The notes beneath the pieces were generated by a model, which saw nothing but the letters and a program-made list of their open reading frames with translations, had not been told where the DNA came from and did not search any database. DNA of 38,547 nt from Treponema sp. UBA4328 (GTDB taxonomy: Bacteria > Spirochaetota > Spirochaetia > Treponematales > Treponemataceae): contig DGTU01000046.1 in the NCBI GenBank assembly GCA_002394465.1, positions 1 to 38,547 on the forward strand, in the 5' to 3' direction. Every line of letters begins with the position of its first letter. Positions within the stretch are counted from its first letter, which is position 1. Made by a program: the position numbers and the translations under genes. Of this stretch, positions 1 to 6,636 are shown piece by piece.

Positions 1-144
1 ATTGATGACCAGAACAGGGTTCACCTCAGGCTTACAGGTGCATGCGGTTCATGCCCGATGGCAACAATGACGCTCAAGATGGGCGTTGAACGATACCTTA
101 AGGACGCATGTCCTGAAGTAACGGAAGTCGTTCAGGAACTCTAA
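1..144 (+). CDS. NifU C-terminal-domain Fe-S scaffold protein (3' end only)
   Basis: The window opens inside a reading frame of 47 visible codons that ends with TAA at 142-144. The visible peptide contains a Gly-Ala-Cys-Gly-Ser-Cys-Pro segment followed by Thr-Met-Thr-Leu-Lys and a Val-Glu-Arg-Tyr-Leu stretch, then a Pro-Glu-Val ending. This is the CxxC core of the NifU C-terminal (Nfu) domain, which carries a transient Fe-S cluster for delivery to apoproteins. The start and any N-terminal domain are outside the window. The next gene begins one base after the stop, so the two are probably co-transcribed; its product is itself an Fe-S protein. Confidence 0.85.
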   Translation: MDDQNRVHLRLTGACGSCPMATMTLKMGVERYLKDACPEVTEVVQEL

Positions 145-145
145 A

Positions 146-1981
146 TTGCCGGTTTCAAATAAGGATTTTGTTCCTGTCTGTGCACAGGATCTTGCTGACC
201 GCGGAATCTCAGAAGTTGATTTTGTTTTTGTCAGCGGAGACGGATACGTAGATCATGCAAGTTTCGGTGCAGCACTTTTGTGCCGTCTGCTTGAATCAAA
301 GGGCTATACCGTAGGCCTGCTTGCACAGCCTGACTGGCATGATCCGGAAGCATTCAAAGAATTCGGAAGGCCGAAACTGGGATTTCTTGTAAGTGCCGGC
401 GCAATGGATTCGATGGTGTCGAATTATACTGCGAACAACAAGCCGCGCTCGCAGGATGTATACGCTCACGGAGGTGTCGCAGGTCACAGGCCGGACAGGG
501 CCCTCATAACATACATTTCCAAAATCCGCCAGGCTTACAAAGGCGTAAATGTCGTAATCGGCGGAATTGAGGCGAGCCTCAGAAGAACTTCTCATTACGA
601 TTTGTGGTCAAATACAATCCGCCGTTCAATTCTTCTTGATTCAAAGGCCGACCTCCTCATGTACGGCATGGGCGAAAAATCAATCATTGAAATTGCAGGC
701 CTCCTCAAGCAGGGAATTCCGGCAAGGCAGATCCGCGGAGTACGGGGAACGGTCTGGTATACGAACAAAAAGGAAGAACTCCCCTCTGATGCACTGATTC
801 TTCCGTCGTACAATGAAGTCTGTAAGAATACTGATGAAAGCAAATACCGCTTTGCAGAGAGCTACCTGATCCAGGAACAGAATACTGATGCGATAAACGG
901 ACACGTTCTTGTTGAACCGGTTGATGACCGCTTTATAGTTCAGGAAAAAGCTTCACTTCCGCTTACGACAGAAGAATTTGATGAAGTCTATGAACTTCCT
1001 TTTACACGCAGGTGGCATCCGATGTATGACGTTCCGGCCGAAAACGGAAAAACCGGAATTCCTGCCTTAAGCGAAGTTAAATTCAGTCTTGTTTCAAGCC
1101 GCGGCTGTTTCGGATGCTGTTCCTTCTGTGCGATTACGTTCCATCAGGGACGGCGCATCCAGTCGAGAAGCCATGAGAGCCTGCTTCGTGAAGCAGAAAA
1201 GATTACGCATGACCCGGAATTTAAGGGATACATTCACGATGTCGGAGGGCCTACTGCAAATTTCAGGCACGATGCATGTAAATATCAGAAGGAAAGGGGA
1301 GCCTGCCCGAACAAAGACTGCCTCGGAACTGAGCCGTGCAAAAATGTCGAAGTGGATCATACCGAATACGTTGAACTTCTCCGCAAGCTCAGGAATCTCA
1401 AGGGGGTTAAAAAAGTTTTCATCCGTTCCGGAATCCGCTTTGATTACCTTATGATGGATAAGGACAAGACTTTCTTTAAGGAACTGGTTGAGCATCATAT
1501 TTCGGGACAGCTTAAGGTTGCTCCGGAACATGTGAATAATAACGTACTCCGCTACATGCGTAAGTCAAATCACGAACTATACGAAAAATTTGCAGAAGAA
1601 TATGCCGAATGGAACCGCCGGCTCGGATTGAAACAGTATCTCGTGCCGTATTATATCTGTGCTCATCCGGGGGCAGGACTTAAGGAAGCGATTGATGTTG
1701 CATTGTACCTCAAAAAAACAGGTTTCGTTCCGGATCAGGTTCAGGATTTTTATCCGACTCCGGGAAGCCTTTCAACCTGCATGTACTGGACGGGACTGAA
1801 CCCGAGGCATAAAATGCCGGACGGAAAGTTTGAAAAAGTATATGTTGCCCGCGGCGGACACGAGAGAAGGCTTCAGAGGGCCCTGCTTCAGTTCAACAGA
1901 CACGAAAATGCTGCACTCGTAAAAGAGGCTCTTACTGCTGCCGGACGCCGTGACCTGATAGGTGTCCTCCTCAAAAAATAA
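146..1981 (+). CDS. ygiQ: YgiQ-family radical SAM protein
   Basis: This 611-residue protein matches the YgiQ family in length and layout. The N-terminal third has the family's Ser-Gly-Asp-Gly-Tyr-Val-Asp-His start and a His-Gly-Gly-Val-Ala-Gly-His segment. The radical SAM motif CxxxCxxC is at C321, C325 and C328 (C324 is an extra cysteine) and should bind the 4Fe-4S cluster that cleaves S-adenosylmethionine. A second cysteine-rich stretch follows about 45-70 residues later. The C-terminal part has the Asp-Phe-Tyr-Pro-Thr-Pro-Gly segment usual for the family. The start is TTG at 146, one base after the preceding Nfu stop, with an AGGA-like ribosome site inside the upstream gene. Family members are widespread but their substrate is not established, so no reaction is assigned. 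Confidence 0.93.
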   Translation: MPVSNKDFVPVCAQDLADRGISEVDFVFVSGDGYVDHASFGAALLCRLLESKGYTVGLLAQPDWHDPEAFKEFGRPKLGFLVSAGAMDSMVSNYTANNKPRSQDVYAHGGVAGHRPDRALITYISKIRQAYKGVNVVIGGIEASLRRTSHYDLWSNTIRRSILLDSKADLLMYGMGEKSIIEIAGLLKQGIPARQIRGVRGTVWYTNKKEELPSDALILPSYNEVCKNTDESKYRFAESYLIQEQNTDAINGHVLVEPVDDRFIVQEKASLPLTTEEFDEVYELPFTRRWHPMYDVPAENGKTGIPALSEVKFSLVSSRGCFGCCSFCAITFHQGRRIQSRSHESLLREAEKITHDPEFKGYIHDVGGPTANFRHDACKYQKERGACPNKDCLGTEPCKNVEVDHTEYVELLRKLRNLKGVKKVFIRSGIRFDYLMMDKDKTFFKELVEHHISGQLKVAPEHVNNNVLRYMRKSNHELYEKFAEEYAEWNRRLGLKQYLVPYYICAHPGAGLKEAIDVALYLKKTGFVPDQVQDFYPTPGSLSTCMYWTGLNPRHKMPDGKFEKVYVARGGHERRLQRALLQFNRHENAALVKEALTAAGRRDLIGVLLKK

Positions 1982-2039
1982 TTTGTTTTTTATCTGAAAT
2001 TTCAGTAAATTGTATGTGAAATTATTTCTGGAGAAAAAT

Positions 2040-2561
2040 ATGACAATTGAACCACGCAAAATGGTAAAAATCCATTACACGCTTAAGGATGAACAGGGAA
2101 CTGTTATTGATACATCAGAAGGAAAAGAGCCGCTCGAATACATGCAGGGAACAGGTGCACTGATTCCGGGTCTTGAAAAAGAACTTGAAGGAAAAAACAA
2201 GGGTGATAAATTCAGTGCAGAAGTTGAACCGGCCCTCGCATACGGTGAAAGGGACGAAAATCTTGTTCAGGAAGTTGAACGTTCTCAGTTTGACGGAGTA
2301 ACTGACATTCAGGTCGGACAGAAATTTCAGGCTTCGACTGCAACAGGTCCGATCCTTGTAACCGTAACAAAAATTACTGATGATAAGGTTACCGTTGATG
2401 CAAACCACGAACTTGCCGGAAAAAAGCTTTTCTTTGACGTTGAAGTCGTTGATATCCGTGATGCTACTGAAGAAGACCTTGCTCCGTTCATGAGCCAGGG
2501 ATGCGGAAGCGGCTGTTCAAGCTGCGGAGGATGCAGCGGCTGTTCAGGAAGCTGTTCGTAA
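2040..2561 (+). CDS. slyD: SlyD-like FKBP peptidyl-prolyl isomerase with Cys-rich tail
   Basis: The product is 173 residues. The N-terminal part has the SlyD/FKBP opening (Val-Lys-Ile-His-Tyr-Thr-Leu-Lys, then Gly-Thr-Val-Ile-Asp-Thr-Ser), the Gly-Ala-Leu-Ile-Pro-Gly-Leu-Glu strand, and an Ala-Tyr-Gly-Glu-Arg segment leading into the insert-in-flap domain. It should accelerate proline isomerisation and act as a chaperone in the cytoplasm. The last 19 residues hold six cysteines separated by Gly/Ser, while the rest of the protein has none; this replaces the His-rich metal tail of E. coli SlyD. The start was placed at ATG 2040, because CTGGAG lies about seven bases upstream; a TTG start at 2010 would add ten residues with no family match. 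The gene follows ygiQ by 58 bases. Confidence 0.9.
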   Translation: MTIEPRKMVKIHYTLKDEQGTVIDTSEGKEPLEYMQGTGALIPGLEKELEGKNKGDKFSAEVEPALAYGERDENLVQEVERSQFDGVTDIQVGQKFQASTATGPILVTVTKITDDKVTVDANHELAGKKLFFDVEVVDIRDATEEDLAPFMSQGCGSGCSSCGGCSGCSGSCS

Positions 2562-2569
2562 AATATAAA

Positions 2570-3136
2570 TTAACTGCGGGATTTTATCGTGCTGATAATC
2601 ATTTCGCAGTTTTTTGCCTTTGATTTTTTTTCAGCAGATATGGTTACGTCTGCAAGCTGTGAGTAAACCTTCCTGCGTTCTGTATAGAAATCATGGAAAA
2701 TCTTCCGTACATCATCGAGGTTTTCCGGATTTTTTGCTGCAATGTATGCCGGAAGGTTTTTCATTCCCTCAACGTCGATTACGATTTCATCAATAATTCT
2801 GTCGCAGGCGGTTTCTTCGTCAACATCGATAAAGACAATGGTTCCGGTGCGCCTGAGGATTTCGAGTGCAGCGGGGTTGTTGCATATTCCGCCGCCTGTT
2901 GCAATTACGGCTGCCTTTCCGTCAAGGCGTTTTTCAAGTTCAAGACAGGCTTCTTTTTCTGCTTTCATAAAGCCTTCTGCGCCGTCAGAAACATAAATCT
3001 GGCGGGGAGTACGTCCTGTAATTTCCTTTATTACGTCATCCGTATCATAGCTTTCCAGATTAAGTTCCCTTGAAACGAGACGGGCCTGGGTAGACTTTCC
3101 GCAGTGTTTGATGCCTGTAAGAATTATTGATTTCAT
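2570..3136 (-). CDS. aroK: Shikimate kinase
   Basis: This protein of about 188 residues phosphorylates shikimate at the 3-hydroxyl with ATP in chorismate synthesis. The P-loop Gly-Ile-Lys-His-Cys-Gly-Lys-Ser-Thr lies at residues 8-16. It is followed by a Tyr-Asp-Thr-Asp-Asp segment equivalent to the DxD substrate/Mg site, and by the Ala-Thr-Gly-Gly-Gly motif that grips shikimate. The start was set at ATG 3136 because the P-loop then sits where it does in the family. A TTG at 3166 would add ten residues and would place the likely promoter inside the gene. A -10 box ends seven bases before this ATG, predicting a leaderless transcript. The gene is convergent with slyD, with eight bases between the stops. 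Confidence 0.93.
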   Translation of the reverse strand: MKSIILTGIKHCGKSTQARLVSRELNLESYDTDDVIKEITGRTPRQIYVSDGAEGFMKAEKEACLELEKRLDGKAAVIATGGGICNNPAALEILRRTGTIVFIDVDEETACDRIIDEIVIDVEGMKNLPAYIAAKNPENLDDVRKIFHDFYTERRKVYSQLADVTISAEKKSKAKNCEMIISTIKSRS

Positions 3137-3143
3137 AGAGATG

Positions 3144-3173
3144 ATTATATACAGAAGGCGGGGCAATTTACAA
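3144..3173 (-). promoter_or_regulatory. Promoter of the shikimate kinase gene (predicted leaderless)
   Basis: Read on the minus strand: -35 TTGTAA at 3173-3168, an 18-base spacer, and a perfect -10 TATAAT at 3149-3144. Seven bases then separate the -10 from ATG 3136, so transcription should begin on or next to the start codon. No Shine-Dalgarno sequence is present. The -35 overlaps the -35 of the divergent prsW-like gene. Confidence 0.6.
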
Positions 3174-3195
3174 CGAGGATAATTTTTAATATCCT
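3167..3195 (+). promoter_or_regulatory. Promoter of the PrsW-like gene (predicted leaderless)
   Basis: -35 TTTACA at 3167-3172, a 17-base spacer and -10 TATCCT at 3190-3195 lie seven bases before ATG 3203. There is no ribosome binding site between the -10 and the ATG. The -35 shares five bases with that of the divergent shikimate kinase promoter, so the two promoters should compete for polymerase. Confidence 0.5.
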
Positions 3196-3202
3196 TAATC
3201 CT

Positions 3203-3895
3203 ATGAATATTTATGCCTTACTGTCGCTTTCATTTATTCCTCTTGTAACGGTTTTCATTCTGTTTGCACTTCTTGTTCCGGGGCAGAAAATAAAGCTCCT
3301 TTTCGTTTCTGTTCTGAGCGGAGTCCTTTCGCTTATTCCTGCAGCATTCATTCAGCTGTATTTCGGTGATGCAGAGATTTTCAATGTTAATACTGTAACG
3401 AACCTTCTGGTTACGGCCATTGTTTTTAACGGTTTATTTGAAGAAACTTCAAAAATGGTTCTGCTTAATTTAATCCCGCGGAAAAAGCATCCCCTCCGTG
3501 TATTCTTCAGCTGTTGTGTACTTGCAGGATTTACCTTCGGAAGCCTTGAATCTGTAATTTATCTTCTTAAGAGCCTTCAGACTTTTGAGGGAAGTGATGC
3601 AGCGGGAGAAGCGTTAAAGCTCATTTTCATGAGGATGGGAACGACGGTTCTTATCCATTCTGCATGTGCCGGTCTGAGCGGACTTTTCCTGTGGAAATGG
3701 AAGAACAAAAACTTTACGATCATGCCTTTTGTCTATGCAGTCCTGCTCCACGGAATATATAACTTTTTTGCTTTCAGGGATTCCGGATACAAATGGTTTT
3801 CAATCATTGCGATTCTGTTTGCTGTCCTCGAATGCAGGATTTTCTACAGGTCGGCTTTGGAAACTCAGGATTCTGAGCAGGCCCAGAAGTCGTAG
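3203..3895 (+). CDS. PrsW-family intramembrane metalloprotease-like protein
   Basis: This 230-residue protein is mostly hydrophobic, with about seven or eight predicted membrane segments. It shows the PrsW signature pieces in order: Phe-Glu-Glu-Thr-Ser-Lys with E80 and E81, Phe-Gly-Ser-Leu-Glu-Ser with E116, His152 in Ile-His-Ser-Ala, and His183 in Leu-Leu-His-Gly-Ile-Tyr-Asn. In the family these Glu and His residues are the likely zinc or catalytic residues, and PrsW cleaves anti-sigma factors within the membrane in Bacillus. No sigma/anti-sigma gene is nearby, so the substrate is unknown. The 3' end overlaps the end of the convergent acyltransferase gene by 31 bases. Confidence 0.8.
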   Translation: MNIYALLSLSFIPLVTVFILFALLVPGQKIKLLFVSVLSGVLSLIPAAFIQLYFGDAEIFNVNTVTNLLVTAIVFNGLFEETSKMVLLNLIPRKKHPLRVFFSCCVLAGFTFGSLESVIYLLKSLQTFEGSDAAGEALKLIFMRMGTTVLIHSACAGLSGLFLWKWKNKNFTIMPFVYAVLLHGIYNFFAFRDSGYKWFSIIAILFAVLECRIFYRSALETQDSEQAQKS

Positions 3896-4821
3896 AAATT
3901 GTACCACTGGCATGGATGAATTGAAACAAAGCGTTCAAGTTCTCCGGCAAACTGTGAGCAGCACTCTTTCATTCTGTCTTCACGTTCTTTCCTTGTGCAG
4001 TTAAAGTCTGTGCTGCATTTTGTTACGTACATGTCGTAGCGCGGGCTCAGGGAAAGGTCTTTGTGCCGCATTCCGCATACAAAGTAGACCGGAACGTTAA
4101 GCAGTGATGCCAGAAGATAGACTCCGTACGGAAAACGTGCCTGCCTTCCCATAAAATCATTGAATATATAACGGTTAGTATTTGCGCTTATCCTGTCCCC
4201 GGCGATGACTACTACTTCACCCTTTTCAAGCCTTTCCTGAAGAATGAAAATTGTCTCTGGGCCGATGTCCCTTGTGCTCATCAGGTGAAAGGCTGACTGG
4301 GAATTGACTTTCTGTATTATTCTGGAAAAAGATGCGTTCAGGTTTGTGTCCGTAAAGCTTGTAACGCTCATCGGCCTGTCTACCCCGGCTTCATTTTCTG
4401 CAGCAAGTGCACGGAGCATCTGCGCATTTCCTGTATGACTTATTAAAAGGAGTACGCCCTTACCGGCATTTATATTTTTTACCAGATCCGTTACGTCGTC
4501 ATTCTGCCAGGTAACGTTTTTGAATGAAAATTTCTTACCCCAGCCCTGAATATTTTCAACGAGGTTTAGTGCAAAGCATATTATGTGGCGCAGAGTAGAA
4601 AATTTCTGTTTCCTTCCGGAAAAACTGCGTTCATGGATAAGGAATTCCTTTGAAATCATCCGGGCTTTTTTTGAAAAAATCCAGTAGAAGAAACCGACAG
4701 GGAAGGCAAGCAGGCGCATGAAAAAGGCCGGCGTAAATTTAAGGAGAACGAACATGATTCTGAGACCCCAGCCTGCACCTGAAGTCTCTTTTATTTCATA
4801 CCAGTTTTGAGAGTCCGTCAT
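3865..4821 (-). CDS. LpxL/HtrB-type lipid acyltransferase (ApeJ C-terminal-like)
   Basis: This 318-residue protein has an N-terminal membrane segment (about residues 22-50) and the acyltransferase motif Ser-His-Thr-Gly-Asn-Ala-Gln with His129. A Gly-Asp-Arg segment and a Phe-Pro-Tyr-Gly-Val-Tyr-Leu-Leu-Ala segment follow. It ends with Gln-Trp-Tyr-Asn-Phe-Tyr-Asp-Phe-Trp, the ending typical of LpxL-like acyltransferases in aryl polyene clusters. It should transfer an acyl group from an acyl carrier protein to a lipid or glycolipid at the inner membrane. Its ATG overlaps the glycosyltransferase stop by four bases, indicating translational coupling. In proteobacterial APE clusters these two activities are fused in one protein; here they are separate. 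A lipid A secondary acyltransferase is the alternative, but no other lipid A gene is present. Confidence 0.85.
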   Translation of the reverse strand: MTDSQNWYEIKETSGAGWGLRIMFVLLKFTPAFFMRLLAFPVGFFYWIFSKKARMISKEFLIHERSFSGRKQKFSTLRHIICFALNLVENIQGWGKKFSFKNVTWQNDDVTDLVKNINAGKGVLLLISHTGNAQMLRALAAENEAGVDRPMSVTSFTDTNLNASFSRIIQKVNSQSAFHLMSTRDIGPETIFILQERLEKGEVVVIAGDRISANTNRYIFNDFMGRQARFPYGVYLLASLLNVPVYFVCGMRHKDLSLSPRYDMYVTKCSTDFNCTRKEREDRMKECCSQFAGELERFVSIHPCQWYNFYDFWACSES

Positions 4822-5564
4822 TTAAGTTTCTGCCAGATTAATTTTGGAATCCTGATGAACATTCCGCAGCATAATTTTGTGAAAACCCAGCTTATGCGCA
4901 CATTGTCCCTGAACATATGAAAGTTTGAAATTCCGTCACTCGGATATGTTACCTTTACGGAATGGAAATCGTATGGAAGCCCGGCCCAGATGAGCTTTAC
5001 GAGAATTTCAATGTCAAAGCCCATCCTCAGGTCGAGTGAATGGCGTGTAAGGTAATTATATGTAAATTCCACAGGATACAGCCGGAAGCCGCACATTGAA
5101 TCTGTGATGCCGCCTGACCAGGTTACGATTTTGCACCAGTTGTTGGCAAATTTTCTTCCGTTCTTCCGTTTTCCGGGAGCGGATTCGTCGTATTCAGGGT
5201 AGCCGCATATCATTTTGTCGGGAGCGGCGGCAGATTTTTCGAGAAAAAATGGAACGCGTTCAGTATCATGCTGTCCGTCTGCATCAATCTGAAGTGCATG
5301 AGTATAGCCTTTCTTGTGTGCAAAGATGATTCCGGCTTTAAATGCGCCGCCCTTGCCTGAATTTTTATCGAGGATTACGAGATCAACCAGATTCGTATGA
5401 TTTTCCTTTATGCTGTAAAGACAGTAACGGGTTTCTTCAGCGTTTCCGTCGTCAACGAGAATTACAGGAATATTGAACTTCGCAAGTTTTTCTACGACAT
5501 GAATGCACGCCGGGCCGTGATTATAAACAGGAATAATGATACAGGGATTAAAAGAAGAATTCAT
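4818..5564 (-). CDS. Family 2 glycosyltransferase (ApeJ N-terminal-like)
   Basis: This 248-residue GT-A enzyme starts with Cys-Ile-Ile-Ile-Pro-Val-Tyr-Asn-His, the usual nucleotide-sugar strand. Val-Asp-Asp-Gly follows at 37-40, then Asn-Ser-Gly-Lys-Gly-Gly-Ala-Phe, then the metal-binding DxD as D94-Ala-D96 in Asp-Ala-Asp-Gly-Gln-His-Asp. This pattern is that of dolichyl-phosphate-mannose-synthase-like transferases that act on lipid acceptors. It has no obvious membrane segment and is translationally coupled to the acyltransferase downstream. Sugar and acceptor are not readable from the sequence. The ATG at 5564 is seven bases from a -10 box, so the mRNA is probably leaderless. Confidence 0.9.
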   Translation of the reverse strand: MNSSFNPCIIIPVYNHGPACIHVVEKLAKFNIPVILVDDGNAEETRYCLYSIKENHTNLVDLVILDKNSGKGGAFKAGIIFAHKKGYTHALQIDADGQHDTERVPFFLEKSAAAPDKMICGYPEYDESAPGKRKNGRKFANNWCKIVTWSGGITDSMCGFRLYPVEFTYNYLTRHSLDLRMGFDIEILVKLIWAGLPYDFHSVKVTYPSDGISNFHMFRDNVRISWVFTKLCCGMFIRIPKLIWQKLK

Positions 5565-5571
5565 CAGAATG

Positions 5572-5600
5572 ATAATATAAAGTTTCGCAAGTTACTGCAA
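5572..5600 (-). promoter_or_regulatory. Promoter of the glycosyltransferase-acyltransferase operon (predicted leaderless)
   Basis: Minus strand: -35 TTGCAG at 5600-5595, spacer of exactly 17 bases, -10 TATTAT at 5577-5572, then seven bases to ATG 5564. No Shine-Dalgarno sequence is visible. The left arm of repeat copy 1 begins at 5605, immediately upstream of the -35. Confidence 0.55.
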
Positions 5601-5604
5601 TTAC

Positions 5605-5684
5605 CGCTTTTAACCCGCATGCAAATAAATGTCCTTAGAATTATGTAGATGCATGCGTGTAAAAAGCGTCTTGCCGCATCACGG
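5605..5684. repeat. Direct repeat copy 1, containing a long hairpin
   Basis: Bases 5613-5668 are identical over 56 nt to 5883-5938, and similarity continues to 5684 with four differences. The copy is itself palindromic: arm 5605-5623 pairs with 5650-5668 over 19 bp with two mismatches, around a 26-nt loop, and the core arms read CGCATGCA and TGCATGCG. No T-run follows on either strand, so it does not look like a terminator. It lies against the glycosyltransferase promoter. Confidence 0.85.
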
Positions 5685-5702
5685 TTGAAATTTAATTTTT
5701 AA

Positions 5703-5859
5703 AACAAAATGACTACCGGTCATAAAAAACTGTGGCAAAACCGCGCGATTTCGCGCTACATTCTGTTTGTGTCGAAGGAACTATAATATTTGCCGCCTTA
5801 GCGGCAGCCACAAACAGGATGTTTCTGCCACATTTTTTACTCCCTCCCGTCATTTTGTT
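5703..5859. repeat. 157-nt composite palindrome with terminal inverted repeats
   Basis: Perfect 11-base inverted ends lie at 5703-5713 and 5849-5859. Inside, 5731-5737 (TGTGGCA) pairs with 5826-5832, and the pairing extends by four more bases across a one-base bulge. A 13-bp stem forms between 5759-5771 and 5809-5821 with one G-T pair. Two small GC hairpins are nested: 5743-5756 (GCGCG, loop ATTT, CGCGC) and 5791-5806 (TGCCGC, loop CTTA, GCGGCA). No coding frame explains this region. It could be a non-autonomous MITE-like element, a REP-type element or a structured RNA; neither flank shows a target duplication next to the inverted ends. Confidence 0.75.
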
Positions 5860-5877
5860 CCAGATAATTGTTCACTT

Positions 5878-5954
5878 TTTTTACCCGCATGCAAATAAAT
5901 GTCCTTAGAATTATGTAGATGCATGCGTGTAAAAAGCGCCTTATCTCATCACGG
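5878..5954. repeat. Direct repeat copy 2, containing a long hairpin
   Basis: This is the second copy of the 56-nt repeat (5883-5938 identical to 5613-5668, offset exactly 270). Arm 5878-5893 pairs with 5920-5935 over 16 bp with one mismatch. The copy lies just upstream of the DUF805 promoter, mirroring the position of copy 1 next to the glycosyltransferase promoter, although the two copies have the same orientation. Together the two copies bracket the 157-nt palindrome and fill most of the gap between the divergent genes (5565-5998). Confidence 0.85.
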
Positions 5955-5963
5955 GTATGCAGA

Positions 5964-5992
5964 TTGAAACTGTAAAAGGATTCTGCGATAAT
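5964..5992 (+). promoter_or_regulatory. Promoter of the zinc-ribbon/DUF805 gene (predicted leaderless)
   Basis: -35 TTGAAA at 5964-5969, a 17-base spacer, and -10 GATAAT at 5987-5992 preceded by an extended-10 TGC. ATG 5999 follows after six bases. The geometry supports ATG 5999 over the upstream in-frame ATG at 5957, which lies before the -35. Confidence 0.55.
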
Positions 5993-5998
5993 CTGGGT

Positions 5999-6631
5999 AT
6001 GAAATACTGTATTAAATGCGGACATGAACTTGAAGACGGTGATGAATTCTGCCGTGAATGCGGGGCTGCACAGGCTCCTTCTGAATCCTGGTCGCTCAGG
6101 CGCGCTGTTAAGGTTTCATTCAGAAAAACTTTTGTTTTCAGCGGTACGGCTTCTCCTGCGGAATTCTGGCTTATATTTCTGTTTCTGGGAATCTGTTCAA
6201 CGGTTTTCAGCCTGGTGGAAGAAATTATTATCATTAAAGCCATGGTCAGTCAGGATGATATGAGCCAGACAATGAGAATGTATCAGCTTGCACTTGCAGT
6301 TTTTACGGTATTCTTTATGTTCCTGATTATCGGCCCTGCAGTCAGGAGATACCACGACAGCGGAAGAAGCGGTGCCTGGTTTATGGTACCCGTCGTTAAT
6401 TTTATCCTTCTCTTCAAAAGAACTGATAAAAACAGCCCGTATGCCGTTGATCATGACGTAAATCCTGTCATTACAAAAATCGGAAAGGCTGCATTTGTCG
6501 TTTACGCGCTTGTCCTGTTCGGATTTCAGGTTGACAACGCATTATACGGAAAACTTCCTGACGTCCGGATTCCGGAACTGGAATTTAACGGCATTCCCGA
6601 AAACACTGATGTAAACGGGAATATTATCTAG
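5999..6631 (+). CDS. Zinc-ribbon DUF805 membrane protein
   Basis: This 210-residue protein opens with a zinc ribbon: C4, C7, C18 and C21 in a Met-Lys-Tyr-Cys-Ile-Lys-Cys-Gly-His start. A DUF805-type membrane domain follows: a Ser-Gly-Thr-Ala-Ser-Pro-Ala-Glu-Phe-Trp entry, hydrophobic segments, and the family's Arg-Arg-Tyr-His-Asp-Ser-Gly-Arg-Ser-Gly turn. The function of DUF805 proteins is not established. The start is ATG 5999 because the zinc-ribbon start is canonical there and a promoter ends six bases upstream. The gene is on the opposite strand to the genes around it and, with the repeats, separates the glycosyltransferase operon from the AMP-ligase operon. Its stop is five bases from the convergent AMP-ligase stop. 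Confidence 0.85.
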   Translation: MKYCIKCGHELEDGDEFCRECGAAQAPSESWSLRRAVKVSFRKTFVFSGTASPAEFWLIFLFLGICSTVFSLVEEIIIIKAMVSQDDMSQTMRMYQLALAVFTVFFMFLIIGPAVRRYHDSGRSGAWFMVPVVNFILLFKRTDKNSPYAVDHDVNPVITKIGKAAFVVYALVLFGFQVDNALYGKLPDVRIPELEFNGIPENTDVNGNII

Positions 6632-6636
6632 TTCTT

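Noticed and set aside
1094..1531. 145-codon minus-strand frame inside ygiQ
   Set aside because: It is opposite the radical SAM core of a well-supported gene and has no family features.
2570..2625. Possible terminator between slyD and the shikimate kinase gene (AACTGCG ... CGCAGTT followed by T residues)
   Set aside because: The 7-bp stem needs a loop of about 30 nt inside the kinase coding sequence, which is too weak to call.
2693..3073. Plus-strand frames opposite the shikimate kinase gene
   Set aside because: They are antisense shadows of a gene with clear P-loop and substrate motifs.
5605..5668. Repeat hairpin considered as a rho-independent terminator
   Set aside because: No T-run follows the stem on either strand, and the nearby genes are divergent rather than ending here.
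5613..5938. Two identical 56-nt direct repeats considered as a minimal CRISPR array
   Set aside because: There are only two copies, the interval is 214 nt and itself palindromic, and no cas genes are present.
5837..6025. Small minus-strand open frame of 62 codons across repeat copy 2
   Set aside because: It runs through the palindromic repeat and the DUF805 promoter, and the product matches no family I recognise.
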